From Bin80 sp964503085 (GTDB taxonomy: Bacteria > Bacteroidota > Rhodothermia > Rhodothermales > Bin80): 64,000 nt of DNA. The DNA is taken from the NCBI GenBank assembly GCA_964503085.1, contig CAZCYQ010000009.1, forward strand, positions 1-64,000. The letters run 5' to 3'. Positions 6,457 to 16,154 of the stretch are shown here, in pieces (position 1 is the stretch's first letter; every line of letters starts with the position of its first letter). Under the pieces are notes generated by a model. That model was not told the DNA's origin. It did no database searches and worked only from the letters and a program-made list of their open reading frames with translations. Position numbers and translations under genes: made by a program.

Positions 6457-8495
6457 ACGTCAGAGACCAGATACTCGGTCGAATGTACGTTGTACTGACA
6501 GGTCTGGCAGTACTTGCGTTCATCATTCTTGGGCAGCTGGTCTGGCTGCAGGTCGACCAAGGCGAAGATCTGCGTGAAGCAGGACTGCGTCAGGCTCAGT
6601 CTCAAGAGCTGTTGCCCCCCAAACGGGGAGACATTGTGGACGCCGCCGAGCGTGCACTGGTCGTGAATTCACCAAAATATGATCTTGCACTGGATCCTAC
6701 GGTGCCTGGGTTTGAAGCACAGAAGGATGACTTTCTTCGGCGGCTGGCGGAATTAACCGGAACGTCAGGGACGCAACTGCACCGGCGAATTGATCGCCGA
6801 ACAAGCAAGCAGTTTGTAAGATTGGTCAACCTGACACCTGAGCAGCGCACAGAGATAGCTTCTTGGAATGTACCCGGAGTTTTACTGGAGGAGCGATTCC
6901 AGCGTCGGTATGTCTATGGTAAAACCGCCGCCCATGTACTAGGGCATGTTGATGTTGACGGGATTGGCAGAGCGGGACTGGAACTGGAGTACGATCAATA
7001 CCTGCAGGGAACGCCGGGGAGGCGCACGCTCCTTCGTGACCGCCGGGGATACCGCCGGGTTGATGCAGCCAGCATAGATATCCCGCCTAAAGACGGACAA
7101 ATGCTGGTGCTCACGGTTGATCTCATCCGGCAAACCATTATGGAGGAGGAGCTGGCTGCTGGCGTGGTGGAGGCACGCGCCAAACGCGGAAGTGCGATCG
7201 CGGTTGACCCTCATACTGGGGCGATTCTTGCCATGGCCAATGTCCCCACCTTTGACCCGAATGTTCCGCTGAATGCCCCGGTATATGCCTGGCGTAACAG
7301 CGCCGTAACTGACCGCCTGGAGCCCGGGTCATCCTTCAAACTGATCGGCGCCTCCGCGGCCCTGGAGACAGGAATTACCTCAATGGATCGCCTCGTAGAT
7401 ACCGGCGACGGTGAACTCGTACTTGTGGGACGCACGCTGAACGATACGCACAGCCACGGAGAAATCTCCTTTAGTGAGGTGATCTCACTAAGCAGCAATG
7501 TTGGGATGGCGCTCACAGCTCAACAAATGTCGGAAGATCAGCTGTACCGGTATGCGCGCAATTACGGGTTTGGACAAAAAACCTGGATAGATCTTCCGGG
7601 AGAGGTCGCAGGCTTGCTCAAACGAGTCAACCGGTGGAGTAGAACTACGAAAGTTTCCCTCATTATTGGCTACGAAATAGACGTAACGCCATTGCAGATG
7701 GTGATGGCGTACGCGGCGCTAGCCAACGGCGGTCTACTGCGTCAACCATATGTGGTGTCTGAGCGACGCGATGTGACCGGAGAAGAAGTGCTCTGGCGTG
7801 CATCAGACGATCCGGCTAGGAAAGACTCCATACGGCGCGTACTTGAGCCGGAAACGGTGCGGACTCTGTTGCCGGCCCTTATTAATGTGGTCCAAGAAGG
7901 AACCGCACAGCAAGCACAGACAGAAGAATTCACCATTGCCGGAAAGACGGGAACCGCACGTAAAGTGATCAACGGACGATACAGCAACCGTTACAGAGCA
8001 ACATTCGTCGGATTTTACCCAGCGGAGGATCCACAGGTGGCAATGATTGTGGTTCTGGATGAACCTAGGACGAGTATTTATGGCGGACAGGTGGCTGCGC
8101 CCGTATTCAAGCGGATAGCCGAGCGCTGGATAGCAACATTTGCAACCCCAACCCTCCCGGCTCCCGCCGCCGATCCTCCCCGCCCGCTCAACAAACTGGT
8201 ACAGCAGGCATTGGCGCAACAGAGCACCTCAAAGCGCTCGCACGCACCCACACGTTTGGTATCTGAACGTGCACAGACCGTGAGAACCAAGGACGACGGA
8301 CCGATGCCTTCAACTTCATTGATCCGCCCCTCAGACATTATGCCCGATGTAATTGGCCTGGATGCAAGAACTGCATGGTTCCGCTTGGCTGCGAATGGAT
8401 TTCGCGTGCAGTTGAGCGGACAGGGACGCGTCGTAGCGCAATCTCCTGAACCGGGAGCCCGGGTTGACACAAAGGTGGTACTCCAATTGCAATAG
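6453..8495 (+). CDS. ftsI: Division-specific peptidoglycan D,D-transpeptidase (class B PBP) with a PASTA domain
   Basis: A 680-residue septal transpeptidase. It has an N-terminal membrane anchor (residues about 11-32), a PBP dimerisation domain (PKRGDIVDAAERALVVN), and a transpeptidase domain with S293-S-F-K296 (catalytic serine), S347-S-N349 and K498-T-G-T501. After a proline/threonine-rich linker the last 50 or so residues form one PASTA domain (MPDVIGLDARTAWFRLAANG). The N-terminus overlaps ftsL by 4 bp. Its partner is FtsW, encoded at 12490-13644. A C-terminal PASTA domain is known in class B PBPs of several phyla, so it does not by itself indicate transfer. Confidence 0.97.
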   Translation: MNVRDQILGRMYVVLTGLAVLAFIILGQLVWLQVDQGEDLREAGLRQAQSQELLPPKRGDIVDAAERALVVNSPKYDLALDPTVPGFEAQKDDFLRRLAELTGTSGTQLHRRIDRRTSKQFVRLVNLTPEQRTEIASWNVPGVLLEERFQRRYVYGKTAAHVLGHVDVDGIGRAGLELEYDQYLQGTPGRRTLLRDRRGYRRVDAASIDIPPKDGQMLVLTVDLIRQTIMEEELAAGVVEARAKRGSAIAVDPHTGAILAMANVPTFDPNVPLNAPVYAWRNSAVTDRLEPGSSFKLIGASAALETGITSMDRLVDTGDGELVLVGRTLNDTHSHGEISFSEVISLSSNVGMALTAQQMSEDQLYRYARNYGFGQKTWIDLPGEVAGLLKRVNRWSRTTKVSLIIGYEIDVTPLQMVMAYAALANGGLLRQPYVVSERRDVTGEEVLWRASDDPARKDSIRRVLEPETVRTLLPALINVVQEGTAQQAQTEEFTIAGKTGTARKVINGRYSNRYRATFVGFYPAEDPQVAMIVVLDEPRTSIYGGQVAAPVFKRIAERWIATFATPTLPAPAADPPRPLNKLVQQALAQQSTSKRSHAPTRLVSERAQTVRTKDDGPMPSTSLIRPSDIMPDVIGLDARTAWFRLAANGFRVQLSGQGRVVAQSPEPGARVDTKVVLQLQ

Positions 8496-8496
8496 T

Positions 8497-9969
8497 ATGA
8501 ACTGGTCTGATCTACATATCCGATTGACCAGAGCGGGGCTTTCTGCCGACGCTACCGCGCATATGCCGGAAATAGCTGTCGCCGGGGTCACGCAGGATAG
8601 CCGCAAGGTGCGGCCAGGATACGTCTTTGTAGCTGTGCGGGGACACCGGGCTGACGGACATACTTACATCCGGCACGCACTGGAGGCGGGGGCCCGGGTC
8701 ATAGTTTGTGAAGAGTCCCCGGAGGAAGTCTCCAACGCTGTGAGGGTGCGGGATACGCGAAAAGCTGCCGCTGTGATAGCGGCGGCTTTTTATGGAGACC
8801 CAGCCCGTTCTCTGCAACTGACAGGGGTAACCGGTACAAATGGAAAAACTACTACAAGCACGCTCATACGGCATGTCATGGAGCATACCGGCACGCCCAC
8901 CGGTCTGGTAGGGACCGTAACCTGCTTGACCGGACATACCACATATACATCTACGCTCACGACCCCGGACGCTACCGATCTTCAGCCGATGCTGGCACAG
9001 ATGGTGGATTCCGGCTGCAAAGCGTGTGTGATTGAGGTGTCATCGCACGCCCTGGACCAATGCCGCACTGCCACACTGGATTTCTCGGTTGGCGTGTTCA
9101 CCAATCTGATGCACGACCATCTCGATTACCATGGTACTATGGAGCGGTATTTAGCCGCGAAGAAACGTCTGTTTGACGGTCTGGACGCCAGCGCTGTGGC
9201 GATCTACAATCAGGACGATGCCGCGGGAGAGCGTGTGGTCCAGAATACACGGGCTACCCGTTGCTCATTCGGCCAAGACCCGAATTCGGATATTCAATTC
9301 AGCGTCGTACAGGATACTCCGAGTGGACTAAGACTGCGCCTGGATGGCCAAACCAGTTCATTTCGCTTGGCAGGTCACTTTAATGCTTACAATCTGGCGG
9401 CTGCGTACGGTGCAGCCCGGGCCACTGGAATTTCCGGAACAGACGTCATTGAAGCGCTGGCAGAAGCTCCACCGGTTGACGGACGGTTTGAGCAATATCT
9501 GTGTGATGATGATACGCGCGTTATCATTGATTTCGCACACACCCCCGATGCTCTGGAAAAGGCACTGCAGGCTGCCCGGCATACCCGTGAAAGACCTACT
9601 CGTTTGTGGTGTGTATTCGGGTGCGGGGGCAATCGGGATCAGGTCAAGCGCCCTCTGATGGGAGCCGTTGCCGAACGGCTGGCAGACCGGGTTGTCGTCA
9701 CCAATGATAATCCCCGGGATGAGTCCCCCCAGGCAATAGCCGAGGCAATCCTCTCCGGCATGCTGCACCCGGATCAGGTACGGGTGATCCCTTCCAGGCC
9801 CGAAGCAATACGCTACGTAGCGCAAACTTGCAAGGCCGGGGATCTTGTGCTCATCGCCGGTAAAGGTCATGAATCAGTACAGACCGAAAAGGGTGTCCAG
9901 ATCAGGATGAGAGATCAAAACCTGGTCCAGGAGGCTTTCGCCCCACGGAATCCACAACCAGCCTTCTGA
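8497..9969 (+). CDS. murE: UDP-MurNAc-tripeptide synthetase (meso-DAP type)
   Basis: The Mur ligase that adds the third amino acid of the stem peptide. It has an N-terminal UDP-binding domain (VTQDSRKVRPGYVFVAVRG), an ATP loop GTNGKTTTS, the central-domain motif EVSSHALDQ, a lysine-bearing FTNLMHDHLDYHG segment, and the C-terminal DNPRDES motif that specifies meso-diaminopimelate in this family. The 490-residue length is normal. The frame is open upstream to 8464, inside ftsI. I chose ATG 8497, one base after the ftsI stop, because it removes a non-family extension. Confidence 0.97.
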   Translation: MNWSDLHIRLTRAGLSADATAHMPEIAVAGVTQDSRKVRPGYVFVAVRGHRADGHTYIRHALEAGARVIVCEESPEEVSNAVRVRDTRKAAAVIAAAFYGDPARSLQLTGVTGTNGKTTTSTLIRHVMEHTGTPTGLVGTVTCLTGHTTYTSTLTTPDATDLQPMLAQMVDSGCKACVIEVSSHALDQCRTATLDFSVGVFTNLMHDHLDYHGTMERYLAAKKRLFDGLDASAVAIYNQDDAAGERVVQNTRATRCSFGQDPNSDIQFSVVQDTPSGLRLRLDGQTSSFRLAGHFNAYNLAAAYGAARATGISGTDVIEALAEAPPVDGRFEQYLCDDDTRVIIDFAHTPDALEKALQAARHTRERPTRLWCVFGCGGNRDQVKRPLMGAVAERLADRVVVTNDNPRDESPQAIAEAILSGMLHPDQVRVIPSRPEAIRYVAQTCKAGDLVLIAGKGHESVQTEKGVQIRMRDQNLVQEAFAPRNPQPAF

Positions 9970-9973
9970 AGCT

Positions 9974-11134
9974 ATGCTCTACTTCATACTGCAGTGGCTG
10001 GAGACGGCATTTAGTCCGCCGGGGTTTCAGGTGGTTGAGTTCATCACTGTGCGGGCAACGCTCGCGGCGATTACCGCCTTCATCATCGCAATGGTGATCG
10101 GACCTCGCGTGATAGACTGGCTCAAACGCAAACAACTTGGTGAAGAAGTGCGCAAGGAGCTGAACCCCAGCCTGGTGGATCATTCGCATAAGACCGGAAC
10201 CCCGACGATGGGAGGGATCATCATTATCAGTGCAATCGTGATTTCTACCCTGTTGTGGGGGGATCTGCGTGAGATCTACGTCTGGCTAATCGTGATTGCT
10301 ATCCTCTGGATGGGTGCATTCGGGTTCGCAGATGACTATGTGAAAACGGTTCGCAAGGATAAAAAGGGGCTGGCTCCACGCATGAAAATAACCGGGCAGG
10401 TAGGGCTCGGGCTGCTTATAGGAAGCGTGATGTACTTCCATCCACAATTTGCAGAAACACGCGCTGTGACCGATCTGCCATTCTTCCAGAATTGGCATTT
10501 AGACTATAACGTGCTGGGAAATCTGTTTATGGAAGGGGCTGACCTGGGTTGGGTTCTGTTTATTCCAATGAGCGTTTTTGTGATCACTGCGACCTCGAAT
10601 GCCGTAAATCTGACGGATGGCCTGGACGGCCTTGCTGCCGGGGTCACCGCAATCGTGGCACTGGGGCTTGTTGTGTTGTGTTACGTAGCCGGGCATGCAG
10701 GATTTTCTTCTTACCTGGGGGTAACGCACTTGGATGGCGCAGGCGAGTTGACCGTATTCGTATCTGCCATGGCCACTGCATGTCTCGGGTTTTTGTGGTT
10801 TAACAGTTACCCGGCAACAGTCTTCATGGGAGATACCGGGGCACTCGCTCTGGGAGCAGCAATCGCGGTTCTGTCCCTTATGGTCAAGAAGGAGTTGTTG
10901 TTGCCACTTTTGTGTGCCGTCTTCTTCATGGAAACGGTATCGGTCATTATGCAGACCAGCTATTTCCGCTATACCCGACGAAAGACCGGCACGGGTCAGC
11001 GGATATTTCTTATAGCTCCCCTCCACCATCACTATGAAGGACAGGGGATGCATGAGGCCAAGATCGTCACCCGTTTCTGGCTGGTCACTGTGATCACGGT
11101 ACTGGCTACTGTGCTTTCTCTCCGAATCCGATAA
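9974..11134 (+). CDS. mraY: Phospho-MurNAc-pentapeptide transferase
   Basis: This 386-residue polytopic membrane enzyme transfers phospho-MurNAc-pentapeptide to undecaprenyl phosphate to form lipid I. Family motifs are present: HSHKTGTPTMGG, the aspartates in FADDYVKT, NLTDGLDGLA, FMGDTGALALG and the C-terminal histidine cluster HHHYEGQG. There are about ten hydrophobic segments. murF, which sits between murE and mraY in E. coli, is absent here and must be elsewhere. The TAA stop overlaps the murD ATG by 1 bp. Confidence 0.98.
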   Translation: MLYFILQWLETAFSPPGFQVVEFITVRATLAAITAFIIAMVIGPRVIDWLKRKQLGEEVRKELNPSLVDHSHKTGTPTMGGIIIISAIVISTLLWGDLREIYVWLIVIAILWMGAFGFADDYVKTVRKDKKGLAPRMKITGQVGLGLLIGSVMYFHPQFAETRAVTDLPFFQNWHLDYNVLGNLFMEGADLGWVLFIPMSVFVITATSNAVNLTDGLDGLAAGVTAIVALGLVVLCYVAGHAGFSSYLGVTHLDGAGELTVFVSAMATACLGFLWFNSYPATVFMGDTGALALGAAIAVLSLMVKKELLLPLLCAVFFMETVSVIMQTSYFRYTRRKTGTGQRIFLIAPLHHHYEGQGMHEAKIVTRFWLVTVITVLATVLSLRIR

Positions 11135-12486
11135 TGCAAGAGCAAACAGTCAAGGGTAAACGAGTAACTGTTTTGGGAGCTGCCCGGAGCGGATTGGCTG
11201 TAACCAAATTCTTGGTGGAGGCCGGCGCCCGCGTAATGCTCTCAGACAGCGGTCCTATAGATCCTGTAACCGTGACTTGGTGCGAAGAGCACGGCGTCAC
11301 TGTGGAAGCCAACGGACATACCAAGGCTACATTATCGGCAGACTTTCTCGTTGTGAGCCCAGGTGTGCCAAGTACCGCGCCGCCGGTTCAGGAAGCGCTA
11401 ATACTGGGACTCCCGGTTTATTCTGAGCTGGAGATAGCATCCCGGTACGCCAAAGGACAGATCATCGCCATCACCGGAACCAATGGGAAGACAACCACAA
11501 CCTCGCTCATTGGCCACATGATGAAGACAGCTGATCGGCAGGTGGTTGTTGCCGGCAATATTGGCAGCCCGCTCTCAGATCATCTCAAAGAGTTGCGGCG
11601 GGATACCGTTGTGGTATTAGAGGTGTCCAGTTTCCAACTGGATCACACTGATACGTTTTGCCCAAATGTAAGCGTAGTATTGAACATTACGCCCGATCAC
11701 CTGGATCGATATGGCGGCAGCTTCGAGCGCTACGCCGAAAGTAAACTGCGTATCTACGAGAACCAGTCGACCGGCGATGTGGTGGTTTACAATTACGATG
11801 ACACGCTCGTGCGTGAGCGTGTGGAGCATTTTGTGACAACCTCTGACGTGCGGGGACTGCCATTCAGCAGACAGGCTCATCTATCTAACGGCGCCAGTGC
11901 AGTTGAAGGCTTGATCCGGCTGCAGGAAAGAACACTTCTGCGGACGGACGAACTGGGAATACCTGGACCGCACAATGTTGGTAATTCACTGGCAGCAGCT
12001 CTCGCAGGCCAGGCTGCCGGACTTTCAGACGACGTGCTGCGAGAAAGTCTGCGAGGATTCGCCGGTGTCGATCACCGGCTGGAGACTGTGCGCCGTGTTG
12101 AGGGAGTCACCTATGTGAATGATTCCAAAGCGACCAACGTGAACGCGCTCTGGTATGCGCTGCACAGCTTCAAAGCACCGATCATATTGTTGGTCGGGGG
12201 CCGGGATAAGGGCAACGATTATGAAATACTCAAGCCCCTCATTGCCAGCAAAGTACCGACCCTGATCGCATTTGGCGAAAGCGCCCCCAAGGTCATGAAG
12301 GAGCTGGGACCGTGCAGCAAACATGCAGTGGCGGTGAACACGCTGGATGAAGCGACGCTGGCGGCGCGCGATTGTGCCCAGGCTGGTGATGTCGTACTCC
12401 TGAGTCCGGCATGTTCCTCTTTTGACCTCTTCAGCAATTACGAGGAGCGAGGCACGAGATTTAAATGCATTGTGGAGGGTTTCTAG
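11134..12486 (+). CDS. murD: UDP-MurNAc-L-alanine--D-glutamate ligase
   Basis: This 450-residue cytosolic Mur ligase adds D-glutamate to UDP-MurNAc-L-Ala. It shows an N-terminal Rossmann-like domain (VTVLGAARSGLAVTKFL), the ATP loop ITGTNGKTTTTSLIGHM, the EVSSFQLDH motif, LNITPDHLDRYGG, and the C-terminal VDHRLETV and NDSKATN motifs. All are characteristic of MurD. The start overlaps the mraY stop, and ftsW begins 3 bp downstream. Confidence 0.98.
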   Translation: MQEQTVKGKRVTVLGAARSGLAVTKFLVEAGARVMLSDSGPIDPVTVTWCEEHGVTVEANGHTKATLSADFLVVSPGVPSTAPPVQEALILGLPVYSELEIASRYAKGQIIAITGTNGKTTTTSLIGHMMKTADRQVVVAGNIGSPLSDHLKELRRDTVVVLEVSSFQLDHTDTFCPNVSVVLNITPDHLDRYGGSFERYAESKLRIYENQSTGDVVVYNYDDTLVRERVEHFVTTSDVRGLPFSRQAHLSNGASAVEGLIRLQERTLLRTDELGIPGPHNVGNSLAAALAGQAAGLSDDVLRESLRGFAGVDHRLETVRRVEGVTYVNDSKATNVNALWYALHSFKAPIILLVGGRDKGNDYEILKPLIASKVPTLIAFGESAPKVMKELGPCSKHAVAVNTLDEATLAARDCAQAGDVVLLSPACSSFDLFSNYEERGTRFKCIVEGF

Positions 12487-12489
12487 CGC

Positions 12490-13644
12490 ATGAACGGTTT
12501 CCTCAAAATATTCCCCCGACATTTGCGGTATCAGCATCCGCTGGACAAGTATATCCTGTGGATCGCGCTCGTGCTGTCCGCAGTTGGAATCATGGCCGTG
12601 TACAGTGCTATTGCTTTCCTGGCTGAGGTCAAAGCGGGTGGGGATACCGAACTGTTTCTCGTACGTCATACGTTGCGCGTAGGGCTTGCACTGATCGCGT
12701 TGACCGTATTCAGCATGGTTGATTACCACCATCTGGCACGCTGGTCCAGGTTTTTCTTGATCGGCTCCCTGCTGTTACTAGTGTTCGTACGGATATTTGG
12801 AGTGACGTATGGAGGGGCTACACGTGCATTCCACGTTGGCATGCTAAGTGTGCAGCCGTCGGACTTGGCCAAGATCTCGCTTATCCTGTATATCGCCGTA
12901 CTGCTGGTACGCAAACAGACCTACATTCAGAGCTTCTCACGAACATTTCTGCCACTGTCATTGTGGATATTTGCCACGGTTGGTTTGATCGGTCTTGAGG
13001 ATGTGTCAACCGCATTCCTCGTATTGGTTTCGGTGATGCTGATGGCTTATGTGGGGCGTTTCAGTCTGCGCTACATTGGCAGTATGGGGATTTTTGCTGT
13101 CATCTGTGCAGCCTTGATGTTACTTGGCTCGCCGAACCGGGCGCAGCGGCTGGAGTCTTATATCGGTGTGCAGATTTTCCCACACTCACAAGAGGTAGAG
13201 ACTTTCAGCGAACAGGCCGAGGGATATCAGGCCCGGCAGGCACACATTGCGCTGGCTATGGGAGGACTGACTGGCCGCGGCCCCGGCAAGAGCGTGCAGC
13301 GCGATTTTCTCCCGGCCCCATACAACGACTTTATTTTCGCCATCATTACAGAGGAATACGGACTGCTGGGTGGAGCTGCACTCCTGGCCTTGTTTGTAGT
13401 TCTGCTGTTTCGAGGGCTTTTGCGCATTGCCCGACACGCAACGGATCCACTTGGGCTCTTTATTGCCGTTGGCTGTACGGTAATCCTCACGCTGTATGGT
13501 TTCGTACATGCGGGAGTTGCTGTGGGACTGCTGCCGGTTACGGGACTTCCCCTCCCGCTGGTTTCTTATGGTGGCACCTCTATGATTTCGGCGGGAACGC
13601 TTCTGGGGATTCTTTTGAACATTTCGCGACAGATAGAGCGATGA
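12490..13644 (+). CDS. ftsW: Septal peptidoglycan glycosyltransferase (SEDS family)
   Basis: A 384-residue protein with about ten membrane segments. SEDS-family motifs are present: GVTYGGATRAFHVG, VQPSDLAKISLILY, GLEDVSTAFLV (with the catalytic aspartate region), HIALAMGGLTGRGPGKS, DFIFAIITEEYG and PLPLVSYGGTS. FtsW polymerises glycan strands at the septum together with the FtsI transpeptidase. The first 25 residues precede the first membrane span and are basic. The stop overlaps the murG ATG (ATGA). Confidence 0.97.
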   Translation: MNGFLKIFPRHLRYQHPLDKYILWIALVLSAVGIMAVYSAIAFLAEVKAGGDTELFLVRHTLRVGLALIALTVFSMVDYHHLARWSRFFLIGSLLLLVFVRIFGVTYGGATRAFHVGMLSVQPSDLAKISLILYIAVLLVRKQTYIQSFSRTFLPLSLWIFATVGLIGLEDVSTAFLVLVSVMLMAYVGRFSLRYIGSMGIFAVICAALMLLGSPNRAQRLESYIGVQIFPHSQEVETFSEQAEGYQARQAHIALAMGGLTGRGPGKSVQRDFLPAPYNDFIFAIITEEYGLLGGAALLALFVVLLFRGLLRIARHATDPLGLFIAVGCTVILTLYGFVHAGVAVGLLPVTGLPLPLVSYGGTSMISAGTLLGILLNISRQIER

Positions 13645-14744
13645 AAAGAACTCCACGCGTGTTATTTGCTGGCGGCGGCACAGGCGGTCACGTTTATCCT
13701 GCGATAGCTATCGCGCAGGCAATACGCTCGCTGGTGCCGACGAGTGCAATTGCATTTGCGGGTACACGTGACCATCTGGAATGGCGCGCTGTACCGGAGG
13801 CGGGGTTTGAAATCCATCCAATCACGATCAGTGGCTTTCATCGCAAACAGCCACTGCGCAATGTAAGCTTACCGCTAAAGCTGGCCGCAGGGCTATGGCA
13901 GAGCTACCAGTTAGTGAATGATTTTGATGCCGATGTCGCAGTCGGAACCGGAGGGTATGTATCGGGGCCGGTATTATGGGCTGCCGGAATGCGTGGACGG
14001 CCGATCGTTGCCCAAGAGCAGAATGCGTATGCAGGGGTAACCAATCGAATTCTCGGACGCAGGGCCGCACAGGTTCACATCGCTTTCAAGGAGGCGGAGA
14101 ACTGGTTTCCTGAGGGCCGCTGTAGAATCAGCGGGAATCCCGTGCGACGGGAGTTAACTGCCTCCACACGCGAAGCCAGCCGGAGGGCACTCAAATTGCC
14201 CAGAAATGCAAAAGTATTGTTCGTATTCGGAGGTTCGCTGGGCAGTCAATCCATCAATGAGGCAATGGCCCAGGTTGCGGATAGAATTCTATCAGACCCG
14301 GATGTTCACATCATCTGGCAAACCGGAGTGCTTTACTACAACCGGATGCGAAAAAAAGAACGCCCAAGGCTCAGGGTCCTGCAGTATGTGGATCGAATGG
14401 ATCTGGCATACGCAGCCTGCGACCTGGTTTTGGCACGGGCAGGTGCGCTAACATGCAGCGAGCTTTTGTGCACATCTACGCCTGCCATCCTCGTGCCGTC
14501 AGTCCATGTCGCGGAGGATCACCAGACAAAGAATGCTCGCAGCATGGAGCGAATGGGGGCGGCAGTATATATGCCGGAAGAGGAGCTGTTGAATGCACTG
14601 GTCACACGGGTTCCCGAACTCCTGGCTAGTCCCGAACAGAGATCAAAAATGGCTGCTGAAGCACGAAGAGCCGCTAAACCGGAAGCTGCCATGACTATCG
14701 CAAAAGATATTCTGGCACTCGTTGGATGGGAGGGACAGGCATGA
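13641..14744 (+). CDS. murG: UDP-GlcNAc:lipid I N-acetylglucosaminyltransferase
   Basis: A 367-residue GT-B enzyme that turns lipid I into lipid II on the inner face of the cytoplasmic membrane. It shows the glycine-rich loop GGGTGGHVYPAIA, the second-loop region GTGGYVSGPVLWAA, the C-terminal-domain motif FVFGGSLGSQSINEAM, and the donor-binding RAGALTCSELL and HVAEDHQTKNA. It overlaps ftsW by 4 bp and murC by 4 bp, so the genes are likely translationally coupled. Confidence 0.98.
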   Translation: MKRTPRVLFAGGGTGGHVYPAIAIAQAIRSLVPTSAIAFAGTRDHLEWRAVPEAGFEIHPITISGFHRKQPLRNVSLPLKLAAGLWQSYQLVNDFDADVAVGTGGYVSGPVLWAAGMRGRPIVAQEQNAYAGVTNRILGRRAAQVHIAFKEAENWFPEGRCRISGNPVRRELTASTREASRRALKLPRNAKVLFVFGGSLGSQSINEAMAQVADRILSDPDVHIIWQTGVLYYNRMRKKERPRLRVLQYVDRMDLAYAACDLVLARAGALTCSELLCTSTPAILVPSVHVAEDHQTKNARSMERMGAAVYMPEEELLNALVTRVPELLASPEQRSKMAAEARRAAKPEAAMTIAKDILALVGWEGQA

Positions 14745-16150
14745 AATCTAAGCGACGACAACCTATGCTTGGGCGTATCCGTCATGTACACATGGTGGGC
14801 ATTGGAGGGATCGGGATGAGTTCGATTGCCGCAGTACTTTTGTCCCGCGGATACCGGGTCACAGGCTCGGATTTATGTCTGAGTGAACTGACGGACAAGC
14901 TCGTTGCTGACGGAGCGACGGTGTATGAAGGTCACGACCGGAAGCAAGTAGCGGGGGCAGGTGTGGTCGTCTATTCGTCTGCTGTGGATGTGAGTGAGAA
15001 CCCCGAAACTCAAGCGGCCGCCGCTGCCCGTATTCCGTTGATCTCCAGATCAGAAATGCTCGGAGAGCTCATGCGCATGAAATATGGTGTGGGGATCGCA
15101 GGCACGCACGGAAAAACCACGACCACCAGTATGGTAGGGAGGGTTGTGACGGAAGGAGGGTTTGATCCCACCATTATTGTTGGAGGCAAGGTAGCCGAAA
15201 TAAACACTAACGCGGTCAGTGGCGAAGGTGACATTATCGTGATCGAAGCAGATGAGTATGATCGTGCCTTTTTACGGTTGACTCCTGCCCTGGCGGTTAT
15301 TACTACTGTTGAGTCGGAACATCTGGACACCTACGGAGACCTGGGCGAAGTTTACCAGGCATTTACGGCGTTTGCGACCAGTGTGCCCTTTTTCGGGGCT
15401 GCGATTGTTTGTCTGGACGACCCTGGCGTCCAGGCTATCATTGGTGACATTGATCGTAGGGTGATGACTTACGGTACCGCGCGGCAGGCAATGGTTCGGG
15501 CCGAAGGGATTGTGCAGCAAGGCATGACCATGCAGTTTGACGTAGTGGTGTTTGGCCGTCGACAGGGATCTATTACCGTTCGGGCGCTCGGACTGCACAA
15601 TGTGCGCAATGCTCTGGCTGCGGTTGCCGTAGGGGTAGAGCTTGAGATTGATTTCGATCGCATCAAAGCAGGCCTAGAAAGCTTCGCCGGTGTGCACAGG
15701 CGTTTCCAGTTATTAGGGAAGGCGCGCGGCATCCTGGTAATTGACGACTACGCTCATCATCCGACCGAGATTACTGCTACACTGAATGCCGCAAGCGAAG
15801 GTTATCCTGATCGGCGGATAGTAGCAGTTTTTCAGCCGCACCTATACTCGCGAACCAACGATTTCAAGGAGGAGTTCGCACGTGCATTCTTCAACGCGGA
15901 CGTGATGATCGTAACGGAAATTTATCCCGCTCGCGAAAAGCCAATCGCCGGAGTGACTGGCAAATTGATTGCAGATTTGGCCACAGCCCGCGGGCATCTC
16001 GATGCCCGATGGGCAAAGAAAAAAGATATACTGTCTGTTTTGCACGACTTAGATGAGCCGGGCGACGTGGTTCTGTTCATGGGGGCAGGAGACATCTGGC
16101 GCGTTGCCAGACAATACACTGAAGAACTGTGCAAGGATGCAGCTGCCTGA
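14741..16150 (+). CDS. murC: UDP-N-acetylmuramate--L-alanine ligase
   Basis: The first Mur ligase, adding L-alanine to UDP-MurNAc. It has an N-terminal Rossmann fold (HMVGIGGIGMSS), the ATP loop AGTHGKTTTTSMVG, IVIEADEYDRAFLRL, VESEHLDTYGDL, and the C-terminal IDDYAHHPTEI and FQPHLYSRT. The frame opens at 14726. I chose ATG 14741 because it forms an ATGA overlap with the murG stop and matches usual family length (469 residues). No ddl or murB follows, unlike in E. coli. Confidence 0.97.
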   Translation: MKSKRRQPMLGRIRHVHMVGIGGIGMSSIAAVLLSRGYRVTGSDLCLSELTDKLVADGATVYEGHDRKQVAGAGVVVYSSAVDVSENPETQAAAAARIPLISRSEMLGELMRMKYGVGIAGTHGKTTTTSMVGRVVTEGGFDPTIIVGGKVAEINTNAVSGEGDIIVIEADEYDRAFLRLTPALAVITTVESEHLDTYGDLGEVYQAFTAFATSVPFFGAAIVCLDDPGVQAIIGDIDRRVMTYGTARQAMVRAEGIVQQGMTMQFDVVVFGRRQGSITVRALGLHNVRNALAAVAVGVELEIDFDRIKAGLESFAGVHRRFQLLGKARGILVIDDYAHHPTEITATLNAASEGYPDRRIVAVFQPHLYSRTNDFKEEFARAFFNADVMIVTEIYPAREKPIAGVTGKLIADLATARGHLDARWAKKKDILSVLHDLDEPGDVVLFMGAGDIWRVARQYTEELCKDAAA

Positions 16151-16154
16151 AACG

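Noticed and set aside
6453..8495. PASTA domain on FtsI as a sign of horizontal transfer from Gram-positives
   Set aside because: PASTA-bearing class B PBPs occur in Bacteroidota-type bacteria, and the gene sits in a fully syntenic cluster.
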